In this document: piece by piece, positions 1 to 8,947 of the stretch
Layout: the number at the start of each line of letters is the position of its first letter
Numbering within the stretch: the first letter of the stretch is position 1
DNA from: Candidatus Krumholzibacteriota bacterium
Lineage (GTDB): Bacteria; Krumholzibacteriota; Krumholzibacteriia; JAJRXK01
Assembly (NCBI GenBank): GCA_029262065.1
Contig: JAJDAC010000017.1
Coordinates: 124,001-188,000 of the forward strand
Length of the DNA: 64,000 nt
Direction of reading: 5' to 3'
Notes under the pieces: generated by a model
What the model was told of the DNA's origin: nothing
Databases searched by the model: none
What the model saw: only the letters and a program-made list of their open reading frames with translations
Translations under genes and position numbers: made by a program

Positions 1-645
1 ATCCTGGTGGCTTGACTCGTTATCATCGCGGGAATTGGCGAGACCAGAACAGTGATCGTCTATGCTTTCCTTCATGTCGCGACCGACGCGCGCGACGATA
101 TTGGACACATGGATACTGTCGGGCACATGATGAATGAAGAAAATCAAGACGGACACGCTGAAGACGGCGAGGAGCAGCGCCACCAGGATCGCGAGGTGGG
201 GAACGAACGTGGCCGCAGCTTCTTGACCCTGCATTTCCGAGACCGGGGCCACGCCTTCCTGTACCGTCCTCAGTACCAGCAGGCAGTAGAGAAAGGTCGA
301 AATGAAGACCCCCAACGTTACCTGGTTGCCGAGGTCCCGCATGAAGTTGCTCAACAGGCGGGGACCCACCTGCGAAGTCGTGTAGGAAATCGATAGAATC
401 GTCATGGAAAAGGTGACGCTTGCCACCGTGATCATCGATCCGGCAACGGTCGATAGCACGGCCCGCGCGCCCGCCGGACGATTTACGTGCAACCAATCGA
501 CTCCTTCGATCCAACCGGCACCAATGAACCGGTCTACAGTCGTGGTAACGACGGACAACAATACGGCCGCAACGGCCATGAGAGCCGGAACGAACCAGTA
601 GCTCCCGCGAACGTTGGCCCAGGTGGTGACAATGAGTGCATTCAT
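1..645 (-). CDS. DUF2254 family predicted membrane protein (3' end beyond window)
   Basis: Reading the minus strand from the ATG at 645 gives an open frame of 215 codons that runs off the left edge, so only the N-terminal part is present. It begins MNALIVTTWANVRGSYWF, followed by a hydrophobic segment (about residues 16-35), an extracytoplasmic loop, then the stretch RLLSNFMRDLGNQVTLG and a further hydrophobic segment containing FLYCLLVLRTV. That central block with the LxNFMRDxGNQ pattern is characteristic of the DUF2254 integral membrane family, whose molecular function is unknown. A last hydrophobic segment ends with HHVPDSIHVSNIV. It is transcribed away from the kinase-like gene at 782, leaving a 136-base divergent spacer. 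Family assignment is from motif memory; no function is inferred. Confidence 0.8.
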   Translation of the reverse strand, partial: MNALIVTTWANVRGSYWFVPALMAVAAVLLSVVTTTVDRFIGAGWIEGVDWLHVNRPAGARAVLSTVAGSMITVASVTFSMTILSISYTTSQVGPRLLSNFMRDLGNQVTLGVFISTFLYCLLVLRTVQEGVAPVSEMQGQEAAATFVPHLAILVALLLAVFSVSVLIFFIHHVPDSIHVSNIVARVGRDMKESIDDHCSGLANSRDDNESSHQD

Positions 646-781
646 CTGTTTTCTCGCGGTCTACAATTCTCTGCAGGGCTGGTAGTGTTCCAGTATTCGT
701 CGCGACGCGTCAAGCGGTCAGGCAACGCCACCATCAGGTATCACTCGCCACAGGACTTGTTCGTCGACAGAAGGCAATAAG

Positions 782-1699
782 ATGCACGGTAGTCAAAAGC
801 TCTCCTTCCAACGTGCCCTCGTGGTCGCCAATCCCGTATCTGGGCAGAACGACCCAGATGAGACGGTCGCCAGCCTGGAAGAGGCTTTGGATCAAGCTGG
901 CTTGTCGCACGAGGTCCGCTTGACGGGCGGGCCCGGCGACGCGGGACGGTGGGCCGCCGGCGCGGCCGCCGAGGGGTTCGACCTGCTGGTCGTGTCCGGT
1001 GGCGACGGCACGGTCACGGAGTGCGCTGGCGGCATTGTTCGCAACAACAGCGACGTGACCATACTTGTCGTCCCCAACGGCACCGCAAACGTCATCGCGA
1101 ATGTCGCCGGAATACCAACATCCATCAGCGACGCCCTCGCATTGCTGGAAACGGGGCAGGTGCGTCAGTTCGACGTGGGATACGTCCCAGCCAAGGATCG
1201 GTACTTCCTTCTGACCATCGCGATTGGCTACCCAGCCAAGGTGGTGGTAGAAGCTCCGCGCACCATGAAAGACAAGTTCGGACTCGGAGCGTACTTCTGG
1301 GCGGCCGTAACGAACCTATGGAACCCCACCGTGGCCGACTTCGACATAAGCTTCGATGGAAACCACCACGCAGCAACGGGCCACGCCGCCCTGGTCAGCA
1401 ACATGGGAATTCTCGCCATGATGGGCGTCGAGCTGGCGTCCCAGGTCATCGCCGACGACGGTAAACTCGACATCTACGTAGCAGAGGGCGAGTCCCCAGG
1501 AGAGTTTCTACAAGCAGTATCGGAATTCGTGGCCGGTCAACGAAACGCAGACCACCTGTCCCACTTCACCACGCGCAGCACGACCATCACAACCGACCCA
1601 CCACTACTGGTCCAGGCCGACGGTGAACCCCTGGGTGAAACGCCAATCACCATAGAGATTCGCGAAGCCGCCCTGTCGATGATCGTCCCAGAAGCGTAG
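782..1699 (+). CDS. Diacylglycerol/sphingosine kinase family protein
   Basis: A 305-residue soluble protein of usual length for the bacterial DAGK/YegS-like lipid kinase family, which transfers ATP phosphate to diacylglycerol or related lipids at the inner face of the membrane. The N-terminus has the expected VVANPVSG strand-loop (residues 14-21) and the nucleotide-binding GGDGT motif lies at residues 73-77 within VVSGGDGTVTE, followed by a VPNGTANVIAN loop. The C-terminal half is the all-beta substrate lobe and contains the conserved QADGEPLGETP block. The real lipid substrate cannot be told from sequence. It stands alone: DUF2254 is divergent on the left and tmRNA convergent on the right. 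Confidence 0.88.
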   Translation: MHGSQKLSFQRALVVANPVSGQNDPDETVASLEEALDQAGLSHEVRLTGGPGDAGRWAAGAAAEGFDLLVVSGGDGTVTECAGGIVRNNSDVTILVVPNGTANVIANVAGIPTSISDALALLETGQVRQFDVGYVPAKDRYFLLTIAIGYPAKVVVEAPRTMKDKFGLGAYFWAAVTNLWNPTVADFDISFDGNHHAATGHAALVSNMGILAMMGVELASQVIADDGKLDIYVAEGESPGEFLQAVSEFVAGQRNADHLSHFTTRSTTITTDPPLLVQADGEPLGETPITIEIREAALSMIVPEA

Positions 1700-1714
1700 G
1701 ACTTCGCCCTCCTC

Positions 1715-1852
1715 AAAAAAAGGAAAGCGAGCGAAGCGATGCGAAGCAAACCGAGGGAACCAGAATCACCCCGAGCCGCCCCCAAAAAAGGAAGCGAGCG
1801 AAGCGAAGCGACAACAACCGAGGGAAAACCCGGCGGGAATCGACCCCGAGCC
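1715..1852. repeat. Two imperfect direct repeats of about 65 bp
   Basis: Copy A spans 1715-1777 and copy B 1784-1852. Each starts with an A-run followed by GGAAGCGAGCGAAGCGA (copy A has one extra A), then an AACCGAGGGAA core, then a GAATC-rich piece ending CCCCGAGCC. The end of copy B (CGGCGGGAATCGACCCCGAG) resembles the complement of the tmRNA T-arm at about 1929-1949. No coding frame across them looks real. They lie just beyond the tmRNA 3' end, where integrative elements often insert. Confidence 0.6.
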
Positions 1853-1899
1853 CGGAGCGCGAAGCGCGACGAGTTCGCGACCGATGCCCGGCTCCTCCT

Positions 1900-1922
1900 C
1901 CAACCCGGCAAAGCCGGGTTGG
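1900..1922 (-). other. Perfect 10-bp inverted repeat overlapping the tmRNA 3' end
   Basis: CCAACCCGGC (1900-1909), an AAA loop and GCCGGGTTGG (1913-1922) form a perfect hairpin. On the minus strand it starts in the encoded CCA of the tmRNA and continues into the trailer. No U-tract follows (the trailer continues AGGAGGAGC), so it is more likely a processing or stability hairpin, or a non-canonical terminator, than a classical rho-independent terminator. Confidence 0.55.
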
Positions 1923-2275
1923 TGGAGGCGGCGGGAATCGAACCCGCGTCCGAAAACGGTGAACACCCGACGTCTACGTGCGTAGCCCCCGGGTTATTTC
2001 GCGCTGCGCCCCCCCGAGGACATAGTTGATGCAGCGCTAGCCCCATTGTTTCTCGACGCTTTCCCTGTGGCTACGGGTCCACGTCCAGCCGCCAGTTTAT
2101 GACGCCCATCTATCGGCCCTGATGGCCCAACCGATAGTAGACGACTGCTATTGTTTAAGCAGCGAGAGCCATAGGCTCGTCAATTGTTTGTTCCCACCAT
2201 TTTTGACGAGGATAGGTGAGGTCCTCGGCACGCGATCGAATGCCTATCCGCTCCCGTCGAATCCAGTTCGCCCCC
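1920..2275 (-). ncRNA. ssrA: Transfer-messenger RNA (tmRNA)
   Basis: The minus strand shows all hallmarks of a one-piece tmRNA of 356 nt. The 5' end is GGGGGCGAACTGGATTCGAC, the near-universal tmRNA start. The 3' end is a T-arm (GGGTTCGATTCCC) followed by CGCCTCC, A and an encoded CCA. The 5' GGGGGCG pairs with the 3' CGCCTCC over seven positions including one G-U. About 80 nt from the 5' end lies the tag frame, ending ...EQTIDEPMALAA then TAA (2193 down to 2155), with the expected C-terminal ALAA degron. The resume codon is uncertain: GAA at 2193-2191 or one of the two TGG codons before it; the usual Ala or Gly codon is not evident. It rescues stalled ribosomes with SmpB. Confidence 0.95.
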
Positions 2276-2451
2276 AAAATTGCCCGTAAGGCCTGAGGCC
2301 AGCCGGAAACCCATGGGAATGGGTACAGCATTCTGCAAATACACGGTATGGCCAGGCCCCACTCTGCGCAACAACTGCTCTCCGGCCTTCCAAGCACGCT
2401 AGCCCCAATTCCCAGGATGGGCGTGTGCGCCGCTTTTGATATCATGACGCT

Positions 2452-3168
2452 ATGAACCCTCATTGCCCCAGATTTCTGCCGCGCCTCATGCTGGCGGTAG
2501 CCGCGTTGGCCAGCGTGGTCGCGCTGGCGTGCGAAGACGCCGGCACCCTGTTTGAACCGCCGGTAGGGTACGCCGAGAGCCTCGACCAAGCCGTGCTCGG
2601 CATCCGCGACGCCTACGGGCGACTCGACGTGGACGCGCTTGACCGCATGTTGGCCGAGGATTTCACCTTCGAAATGAACGCCATCGACGCCGACTCGGTA
2701 GGCATCGACGCCACCTGGGACAAGGCCACGCACCTTCAGTGGTGCCAGAACCTGTTTACCGGCAAGCCGGGCATGCGGGTGGACGGTCGCGTGCAGTCGC
2801 CCATCAGTGCCGCCATCCCGTTCTCACTGGCCATCTGGTTTCCCGTGGAAATCGACGGTGTGGACGACGAGTGGACCGCGGCGGACCAGGGCGGATTCAC
2901 GCGCCGCTTCGTGGGCACATGGGCCATCAACTACGAAGAGTTCGACTTCGATTTCCTGGACGGAGTGCAGACCTTCATCGTCGAGCGGCGCCAGATCTTC
3001 GCGAGCGGCCGGCCCTTCGATGTGTACCAGGTCACGCATTGGTATTCGGCGCGGCCCGACGCACCGCTGCCTACCGAGTCGCAATGGGCCCCGCCCAAGC
3101 ACGAGACCATCAGCTTCGGTCGCCTCGCGGCCAAGTTCAGGTTCCAGGAGCTGCCGGGTCGGCGCTGA
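2452..3168 (+). CDS. Lipoprotein of unknown function, SFGRL-type C-terminus
   Basis: A 238-residue exported protein. An N-terminal hydrophobic stretch ends in a lipobox-like ASVVALAC (Cys27), so it is probably a lipoprotein. Residues 45-75 (LDQAVLGIRDAYGRLDVDALDRMLAEDFTFEM) have the helix-turn pattern of NTF2-like/SnoaL-type domains, which often begin with an xxYxxxDxxxLxxLxxDDF arrangement; this is suggestive only. The C-terminus contains SFGRLAAKFRF, closely similar to the last residues of the unrelated secreted protein at 28470-29177 (SFGRLKAKF). It sits between tmRNA and the convergent MutS-like gene, 5 bases from the latter's stop. Function unknown. Confidence 0.75.
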   Translation: MNPHCPRFLPRLMLAVAALASVVALACEDAGTLFEPPVGYAESLDQAVLGIRDAYGRLDVDALDRMLAEDFTFEMNAIDADSVGIDATWDKATHLQWCQNLFTGKPGMRVDGRVQSPISAAIPFSLAIWFPVEIDGVDDEWTAADQGGFTRRFVGTWAINYEEFDFDFLDGVQTFIVERRQIFASGRPFDVYQVTHWYSARPDAPLPTESQWAPPKHETISFGRLAAKFRFQELPGRR

Positions 3169-3173
3169 CCCTT

Positions 3174-4958
3174 CTATTCGATCAGTCCCTCGGCCCGCAT
3201 CAGGGCCAGGGCATTGGAGCGCTGCACCACTCCATCGCGTACGCGATAGTCGAACGTCATGACACCATCTTGCATCTGATCGGCGAAATGTACATTGCGT
3301 CCCTTCGCGGCCAGCTCTTCGGGCAGTTCGGTCAGCGCCAGGTCGTGTGTCGTCACCAGACCGATCGCGCCGCGTTTGAGCAAACGTTTCAACAGGGCCT
3401 GAGCCCCAATACGACGATCGTGCGAGTGCGTGCCGTGGAAGATTTCATCCAGAAGAAACAAGACGGGGAGTTCACGATCGGTCAGCTCGAACACGGCGCG
3501 TAGGCGGGTTAGTTCGGCCCGGAAACGGGATGCCCCCTCGGCCAACGAGTCATGGGCCTGAATCGAAGCGGCCACCTGCAACGGGGACAACACGAAGCGT
3601 TCCGCGCGCACGGGGGCTCCGGCCAGCGCCAGCACCGTGTTGCAACCCAGGCTCCGCAACATGGTGCTCTTGCCCGACATGTTGGAACCGCTGACTATCC
3701 AAAGAAGACTTTCATCGCCCCCGAGCTTCAAATCGTTGCGAACCTCTGAGGCCTCGGGCAAGAGCGGGTGGGCAATACCCTTCGCGTCCACGAAGGTACG
3801 TCCCTCCTCAACCTGAGCGAACACGTCGTCGGGATGCTCGAAGTGGTGTGAAGCCAGACTGTGCAAGGCTTCGAATTCTCCGAGGGCCAGAAGCCAACCG
3901 GCCACATGCTCACCGTGAGCTCGACGCCACGCTTCCAGAGCCAACGCGACCTGTGAACGCCACAGCAATAGCGCGGCGAACGGGGCAAACACATCGTTGC
4001 GCGCCCAGTCGAGCATTTCGACGCGCCGCCCCAGGGCCGAGACCGACTTCGATGCCGAGCGATCGCCCGTCACGCGCGCATTCAACTCGATCAGGAGTTT
4101 CGACTCGAACTTTCCGTCTTCGAGCACCGGCATGAGCTTAGCCAGCGTGGCCAGCTCGCGCGCCGGGCTCTCGATCTTGGCCAGCGCGGGAGCGGTGAAC
4201 CTCGATATCCACTGCGTCCACAGGTAGCTGGCGCCCATGAAGCCCGCGAATGGCCACGGCGTCCAACCACTGAACCACCAACCCCAGAAGGTGAGTACCA
4301 TGGCCGCGGCCAAGACCGCCGTTACGGCGCGAAGCAAGGGCAACCCGGACGGGTGCGGCACGGCGGCCCATTGATCCAGGCGTTCGCCATGCAGGCGAAT
4401 GGAGCCCTTTCGCCCCGCCAGTGCCAGCCGTTCGCGCTGCTCCAGAGCACCGCCCAATTCACGCACGGCCGTCTGACGCTCTTGCAACTGAACGGGCGCC
4501 GCGGACGACGACAACCATGCCGCCAATGTGCGTTCGCCATCTCCCGTGCGAGCACGGTTCAACAGCTGGAACAGAGAAGCGGGTCCCGCCAGATCGAGGT
4601 CGTAGGCGTAGGGATGGTCGAAAGGGAAGTAGTCCAGGCCCTCAGGGCCCGTTCCCATCCACCCATGATCCAAACGGGCCAGGCCAGATTCGTAGTGCGC
4701 TTGCAGGCGGCTTACACGACGCTCGCGCGCGCCGACCCGCTCGTGGATGACCACCAGACCCAGGAAGACAACTGACAGGATCACGGCCCAAATGTAGCTG
4801 GTCAGCGGCCCCCACACCACCAGGCCCGCCAGCACCGACATGCCAATGAACGCGCCGCCGCGCGCGGCCGAGATCCGGCCGGAAGTGCGTTGCAACGCGC
4901 GCGCCTGGTCGGCCAAAGAGGAAAGGCGTCGCCCGTACTCCTGACGCGGGTCACTCAT
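3174..4958 (-). CDS. Membrane-anchored MutS-like ATPase
   Basis: A 594-residue protein whose C-terminal third is a MutS domain V ATPase: Walker A GSNMSGKST (424-432), Walker B with LLDEIFHGT (Asp about 504), and the conserved TTHDLALTELP segment. The mismatch-recognition domains of true MutS are missing. Instead there is a long N-terminal pair of hydrophobic segments (about residues 34-68, GMSVLAGLVVWGPL onward) and a second hydrophobic region near 205-240 (AVLAAAMVLTFWGWW). This layout matches membrane MutS-related proteins of unknown role, not a mismatch-repair enzyme. Its ATG overlaps the stop of the upstream permease-protease gene by 8 bases, so it is the last gene of the exporter operon and probably translationally coupled to it. 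Confidence 0.88.
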   Translation of the reverse strand: MSDPRQEYGRRLSSLADQARALQRTSGRISAARGGAFIGMSVLAGLVVWGPLTSYIWAVILSVVFLGLVVIHERVGARERRVSRLQAHYESGLARLDHGWMGTGPEGLDYFPFDHPYAYDLDLAGPASLFQLLNRARTGDGERTLAAWLSSSAAPVQLQERQTAVRELGGALEQRERLALAGRKGSIRLHGERLDQWAAVPHPSGLPLLRAVTAVLAAAMVLTFWGWWFSGWTPWPFAGFMGASYLWTQWISRFTAPALAKIESPARELATLAKLMPVLEDGKFESKLLIELNARVTGDRSASKSVSALGRRVEMLDWARNDVFAPFAALLLWRSQVALALEAWRRAHGEHVAGWLLALGEFEALHSLASHHFEHPDDVFAQVEEGRTFVDAKGIAHPLLPEASEVRNDLKLGGDESLLWIVSGSNMSGKSTMLRSLGCNTVLALAGAPVRAERFVLSPLQVAASIQAHDSLAEGASRFRAELTRLRAVFELTDRELPVLFLLDEIFHGTHSHDRRIGAQALLKRLLKRGAIGLVTTHDLALTELPEELAAKGRNVHFADQMQDGVMTFDYRVRDGVVQRSNALALMRAEGLIE

Positions 4959-6915
4959 GCTGGGCCATGGGGTTCAGCCCCCGCACCAACAACGCGCCCA
5001 CGGCCAGCAACGCCACACTCACGGTCCAGGCCACCGCACCATCGAGCGGCATGGTCACTCCCAAGCCGTCGACGATACGACTGCCCACCACCAGGCTTCC
5101 GTTGTACACGAAATGCAGGAGCACGGCCGGCAGCAGTGAACGCGAACGCCACACCAGCGTGGCCATGACCACGCCCAACAAGAACGTGGGGACAAACCGA
5201 AACACACTGAGATGGATGAGCGCGAAGAAGGCAGACGAAATGAGGATCGCGTTGCGCACCGAAACCAGTTTGCGCAGCATGCCCAGGAAAATGCCGCGGA
5301 ACACGAACTCTTCCCAGATCGCCGGCGACAGCGCCACCAGGAACAACAGCTTCCAGGTAGCCAGGTCCTGCAGGACATCAAGGCCCGCCATTGCATCCTC
5401 GGGCATGGGCAGAACGCGAGACTGGAGTCGGGCCACGCCGTTCATCATGGGCAGCAGCAGTCCGACGCCGAAGCACAGCGCGGCCAACCAGGCCGTTGCC
5501 GGCGGCAATCGCAGCGAGAGTGTTTCCAGGAAAGCACCACGATGATGCGCCACCCGATACACGGCGATGCCCAGTACCGGAAGCAGTGCCCACAGGCTCA
5601 GAAGCAATCCCTTCTGCAGGTCCCATGTCTGTAGCAGATTACCCGCGTAGAAATAGGCCACCGTGGTCGCTACCATGCCCACCTGCAACGCACGCATGCG
5701 TCCGGAGGGGGTGCGAGCCAGGAAGGGCTCGGGATCAAAACCCAGGACCATTTCTTCGCGCGAGAGCAGATTCCCCACGTAGCGCACCAGCAAACCAGCC
5801 CAAACCAGCGTGGCCAGCACTACCGTGATCTGGGCGGTGACATCCACGCGCCCGGCCAACAGATCACGCATGGCGAACGCGACGTTGGCCACGGGAATCA
5901 GGGCAATGATGCCCTTCAATTCAATGCCCTGGCTCAGGCTCATGATGGCCGGCACGAAGACCACGAGCATGGCCGGCAACAAGTACGACTGTGCTTCCTT
6001 GAGCGTGCGAGCCACCGTGGAAATCGCCAGCAGGATGCTACCCACCAGAACCGCCAGGGGAATCACCAGCAACGTGATGAAGACCAGCGAGAGGGCGTCG
6101 AAACTGAACGCTTCGCCAGTTTGACTGGCCCAGCCCTGCTGGTACGTGAACACCAGGCTGGCCAGGCTGAGCAAGGCCGTCAGCACCGTGCCGAAACTCA
6201 CGAAGATGACCTTGGCCCGGGCGATGTCGTGTCGGGGCGCGGGTATGAGGAACAGGGTTTCGAGTGTGCCCCGTTCTTTCTCGCCCGCCACCTGCTCGCC
6301 CGAGAAATTCGCGCCGCTCATGAACAACATCATGAGCAACACGTACACCAGCATTCGTCCGGCTTCGGCCCCGGTGGCCTCGCTTTCGGTAGCGATGTCG
6401 GCGTCGCCCGAAACCACGAGCGCATCGAGACGCCCGTCGCCCCCCGCGGCTTCGTACCGCAGCTCGCGCTGTTCATCCCGGACGTCGCGAAGAATAGCCT
6501 CCAAGCGCCGGCGCGCGTCTCTCGAGACCGACTCGGTCTGGTCGTAGTACAAGGAGACCGTAGCCACCTCGCCATCGGCAGCTCGTCCCAATCCGTCGGG
6601 CGCATCGAGCCAGGCGTCGAGTTCGCCGGCTTCCACCATCGAGCGCAACGAGTCCGGCGGCACGGTCACGACGCCCAACGCCAACGTCGAGTCGGCTTCG
6701 ACCCGGGGAAGCAGCAGGTCCACGTTGCCCGTCAGCACCACGTCAGCCACTTCGGCCTGCGTCTTCGCCGTCTCCTTCTTCTCCATGGAGTTGGTGACGC
6801 CCATCATGAGCGGATAGATGGCCACCGGAACCACGATGGACATCAACAACACCTTGCGATCGCGCAGGGCCTCGCTCAGTTCCTTGCGTACCAGGGTCCA
6901 GACCGTGCGATTCAT
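4951..6915 (-). CDS. ABC-2 permease fused to CPBP intramembrane protease
   Basis: A 654-residue fusion. Residues 1-400 are a NatB/ABC-2-type permease: a first transmembrane segment after RKELSEALRDRKVLL, a large extracytoplasmic loop, then SGEQVAGEKERGTLETLFLIPA and five or six hydrophobic segments. Residues about 430-650 are a CPBP (Abi/CAAX-like) intramembrane protease with its three signatures: EEFVFR (EE at 535-536), FALIH (His568) and HFVYN (His601, Asn605). Such permease-CPBP fusions are a known architecture. It overlaps the upstream ATPase gene by 4 bases (ATGA) and the downstream MutS-like gene by 8 bases. It is likely one half of a heterodimeric exporter with the permease encoded at 7664-8947; substrate unknown. 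Confidence 0.9.
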   Translation of the reverse strand: MNRTVWTLVRKELSEALRDRKVLLMSIVVPVAIYPLMMGVTNSMEKKETAKTQAEVADVVLTGNVDLLLPRVEADSTLALGVVTVPPDSLRSMVEAGELDAWLDAPDGLGRAADGEVATVSLYYDQTESVSRDARRRLEAILRDVRDEQRELRYEAAGGDGRLDALVVSGDADIATESEATGAEAGRMLVYVLLMMLFMSGANFSGEQVAGEKERGTLETLFLIPAPRHDIARAKVIFVSFGTVLTALLSLASLVFTYQQGWASQTGEAFSFDALSLVFITLLVIPLAVLVGSILLAISTVARTLKEAQSYLLPAMLVVFVPAIMSLSQGIELKGIIALIPVANVAFAMRDLLAGRVDVTAQITVVLATLVWAGLLVRYVGNLLSREEMVLGFDPEPFLARTPSGRMRALQVGMVATTVAYFYAGNLLQTWDLQKGLLLSLWALLPVLGIAVYRVAHHRGAFLETLSLRLPPATAWLAALCFGVGLLLPMMNGVARLQSRVLPMPEDAMAGLDVLQDLATWKLLFLVALSPAIWEEFVFRGIFLGMLRKLVSVRNAILISSAFFALIHLSVFRFVPTFLLGVVMATLVWRSRSLLPAVLLHFVYNGSLVVGSRIVDGLGVTMPLDGAVAWTVSVALLAVGALLVRGLNPMAQHE

Positions 6916-7667
6916 GCAACCGGCTCCGTGACCACCTGGCGAAAAATGTCTTCGAGGTAATGAAGGCCCGTGGACGAGCGAAGGTCTTCAAGGGTTCCCG
7001 TCGCACGGATCGAGCCCTCGTGGATGATGGCGATGCGATCGCACAGGCGCTCGGCTTCACTCATGATGTGCGTGCTGAACAGCACGCACTTGCCCTGGTC
7101 GCGATAGCCTTTCACGAAGTCCAGGGTGGTCGTAGCCGCCAACACGTCCAAGCCACTGGTAGGCTCGTCCAGAATCAGCACCGGCGGGTCATGGACCACG
7201 GTCCGGGCGATATTCACCTTCTGCTTCATGCCCGTGGACAGCTTCTCGCAACGCGTATTGCTGTACTTGTCTATGCCGAACAGATCGATGATGGAATCCA
7301 CCCGAGACTTCAGGTGGTCGGCTTCCATGCCGTGGAGTTCGCCGAAGTACGAGATCATCTCGCGCGCGGTAAGGCGATGATAGAGCCCCGTGGTACCCGA
7401 CAGGAATCCTATGGAAGCGCGCACGTCACGCGGCGCCGAGCGCACATCGTGGCCATTGACCATGGCGGTCCCGCTCGACGGCGTAAGCGCCGTTGAAAGC
7501 ATGCGCAGCGTGGTCGTCTTGCCCGCACCGTTCAGTCCCAGCAGGCCAAAGACCTCGCCGGCGGCACACTCGAAACTTACATCGTGGGCCGCCCGAATCT
7601 CGCCCCCGTCATTGTGGTCGGGATAGGTCTTGGTCAGACCCTCGGTACGAATGAGTACTTCGCTCAC
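6912..7667 (-). CDS. ABC transporter ATP-binding protein, NatA-like
   Basis: A 251-residue cytoplasmic ATPase subunit of normal length. It has Walker [15 protein letters not shown], a Q-loop region ([20 protein letters not shown]), the variant signature [20 protein letters not shown], Walker [13 protein letters not shown] and an H-loop [14 protein letters not shown]. The TSGLD and STHIMSEAE features are those of the Na+/drug exporter-type NatA subfamily. It overlaps both neighbours by 4 bases, placing it as the motor for the two permeases encoded at 7664-8947 and 4951-6915. Substrate is unknown. Confidence 0.92.
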   Translation of the reverse strand: MSEVLIRTEGLTKTYPDHNDGGEIRAAHDVSFECAAGEVFGLLGLNGAGKTTTLRMLSTALTPSSGTAMVNGHDVRSAPRDVRASIGFLSGTTGLYHRLTAREMISYFGELHGMEADHLKSRVDSIIDLFGIDKYSNTRCEKLSTGMKQKVNIARTVVHDPPVLILDEPTSGLDVLAATTTLDFVKGYRDQGKCVLFSTHIMSEAERLCDRIAIIHEGSIRATGTLEDLRSSTGLHYLEDIFRQVVTEPVA

Positions 7668-8947
7668 GACTTACCTCCACCCATTCGCATGAGTCGTTTC
7701 AAGCTGATCTCGGGATCGAAGAAGGCGCCTTCCTGACTGGCCAGGCTGGAGGCGTATCGCATGGACACCACCGCGAGAACCGCCAGCACCGCGAACGTGA
7801 CCAGCATGGGCACAATGGGCGGTTCTCCGGCCAGCAACGCCTTCAACAGGCCGACCACGTTGATGATGGGAATCAGAGCCTGTTGTACGGTGAAATCGCC
7901 CTGCTTCATGAGCACGACGACGCCACTGAACGAAGCCACCATGTAGACGGGCATGAGTGCCGCCTGCCCCTCGCGGTAGCTGCGCGCGGGCACGCAAACC
8001 AACATCATCACTGCGGCCAGACTCGCGCTGATGAGCACCGCGGTCACGACCATCAGAGCCACATTCAGCGGCGCGACGGTGAACTGGAGATTGTCGCCTA
8101 CGTCCATCAGGCGCAGGACGAATGTCAGGAACACCGTGAGCGAAATCAGATTCAGGAGAAACGCCACCAGACTCGATATCACCACGTACAGAAACTTGCC
8201 CTGCAGGAGTCGACTACGCTCGATCGGCGAACTCAGGACGGTCTCGAGTGTGCCGCGCTCGCGCTCACCGACCACGGTGTCCAGACTGGAGTAGTAGCAG
8301 CCCTGGGCCAACATGATCATCAGGAAGAACGGCAACATGAGCGAAAGGATGTACCGACCCAGTTCGCGTGATGACGCCGTGTTCTGGAGGTCCAGATCGT
8401 AGAGCTCCACGTCGCCCCGATCCAAGCCCACCGCCCGGGCGGTCTCCAACACGATACTGTCGCGATAGGCCACGACGGAGTCTTCGAGCCACTCGCGCGA
8501 TTGCTCCGATTGGTCCCGGGAGCTATCGAAGGCAATGGTGGCCACGTCGGATCCAGCGGAGTCGCGATGCCACGAGAGCATGACCGCGGGGGGCTCCCCG
8601 TCGGATTCCGACCACGCGTCGCGTGCGGCTCGGAATTCGGCCGCATCGGGAGCCCGATCCGGATGGTCCAGTTCATCGGGCACGGGCTCGACCACCACGT
8701 TGGATCGCTCGAGCAATGGCGCGCTGATGACTTCGGGGGCGTCGGTGTCCACCCAGACCGTGGTGACCTTGCCCTCGGCCGCACCCTGGCTGATGAGGAA
8801 CACCTGGTAGGCACCGAACCCCATCAACGGGTACAGAAACGCCGGCACCAGAATGAGCTGGAGCACGAGATTCCGGTCGCGCAGGGCTTCACGGATCTCT
8901 TTCCGCAGGACCGTCCAGGCTCCGGCGGCAGATCGGCTACGGGACAT
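7664..8947 (-). CDS. ABC-2 type permease, NatB-like
   Basis: A 427-residue permease starting the four-gene exporter operon. The N-terminus (TVLRKEIREALRDRNLVLQLILVPAFLYPLMGFG) is the first transmembrane segment typical of NatB and mirrors the N-terminus of the fusion permease. Then comes a periplasmic domain of about 170 residues and a cluster of at least five transmembrane helices after LPFFLMIMLAQGCYYSSLDTVVGERERGTLETVLSSPI. It lacks the CPBP domain carried by its partner, so the two permeases are paralogous but asymmetric. The ATG at 8947 is followed by tight overlapping genes; the promoter must lie in the 8948-9337 interval. Confidence 0.9.
   Translation of the reverse strand: MSRSRSAAGAWTVLRKEIREALRDRNLVLQLILVPAFLYPLMGFGAYQVFLISQGAAEGKVTTVWVDTDAPEVISAPLLERSNVVVEPVPDELDHPDRAPDAAEFRAARDAWSESDGEPPAVMLSWHRDSAGSDVATIAFDSSRDQSEQSREWLEDSVVAYRDSIVLETARAVGLDRGDVELYDLDLQNTASSRELGRYILSLMLPFFLMIMLAQGCYYSSLDTVVGERERGTLETVLSSPIERSRLLQGKFLYVVISSLVAFLLNLISLTVFLTFVLRLMDVGDNLQFTVAPLNVALMVVTAVLISASLAAVMMLVCVPARSYREGQAALMPVYMVASFSGVVVLMKQGDFTVQQALIPIINVVGLLKALLAGEPPIVPMLVTFAVLAVLAVVSMRYASSLASQEGAFFDPEISLKRLMRMGGGKS

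Noticed and set aside
1715-1852. CRISPR-like repeat array near tmRNA
   Set aside because: Only two imperfect copies with almost no spacer between them and no cas genes; treated as direct repeats.
2155-2733. 192-codon minus-strand frame ending in the tmRNA tag
   Set aside because: It reads through the tmRNA 5' half and into the lipoprotein gene's opposite strand; only the last 12 residues have meaning, as the tag peptide.
6121-6960. 279-codon plus-strand frame opposite the permease-CPBP gene
   Set aside because: Its residues (many His/Arg/Gln) are what antisense frames of a membrane protein gene give; the real gene on the other strand has all permease and CPBP motifs.
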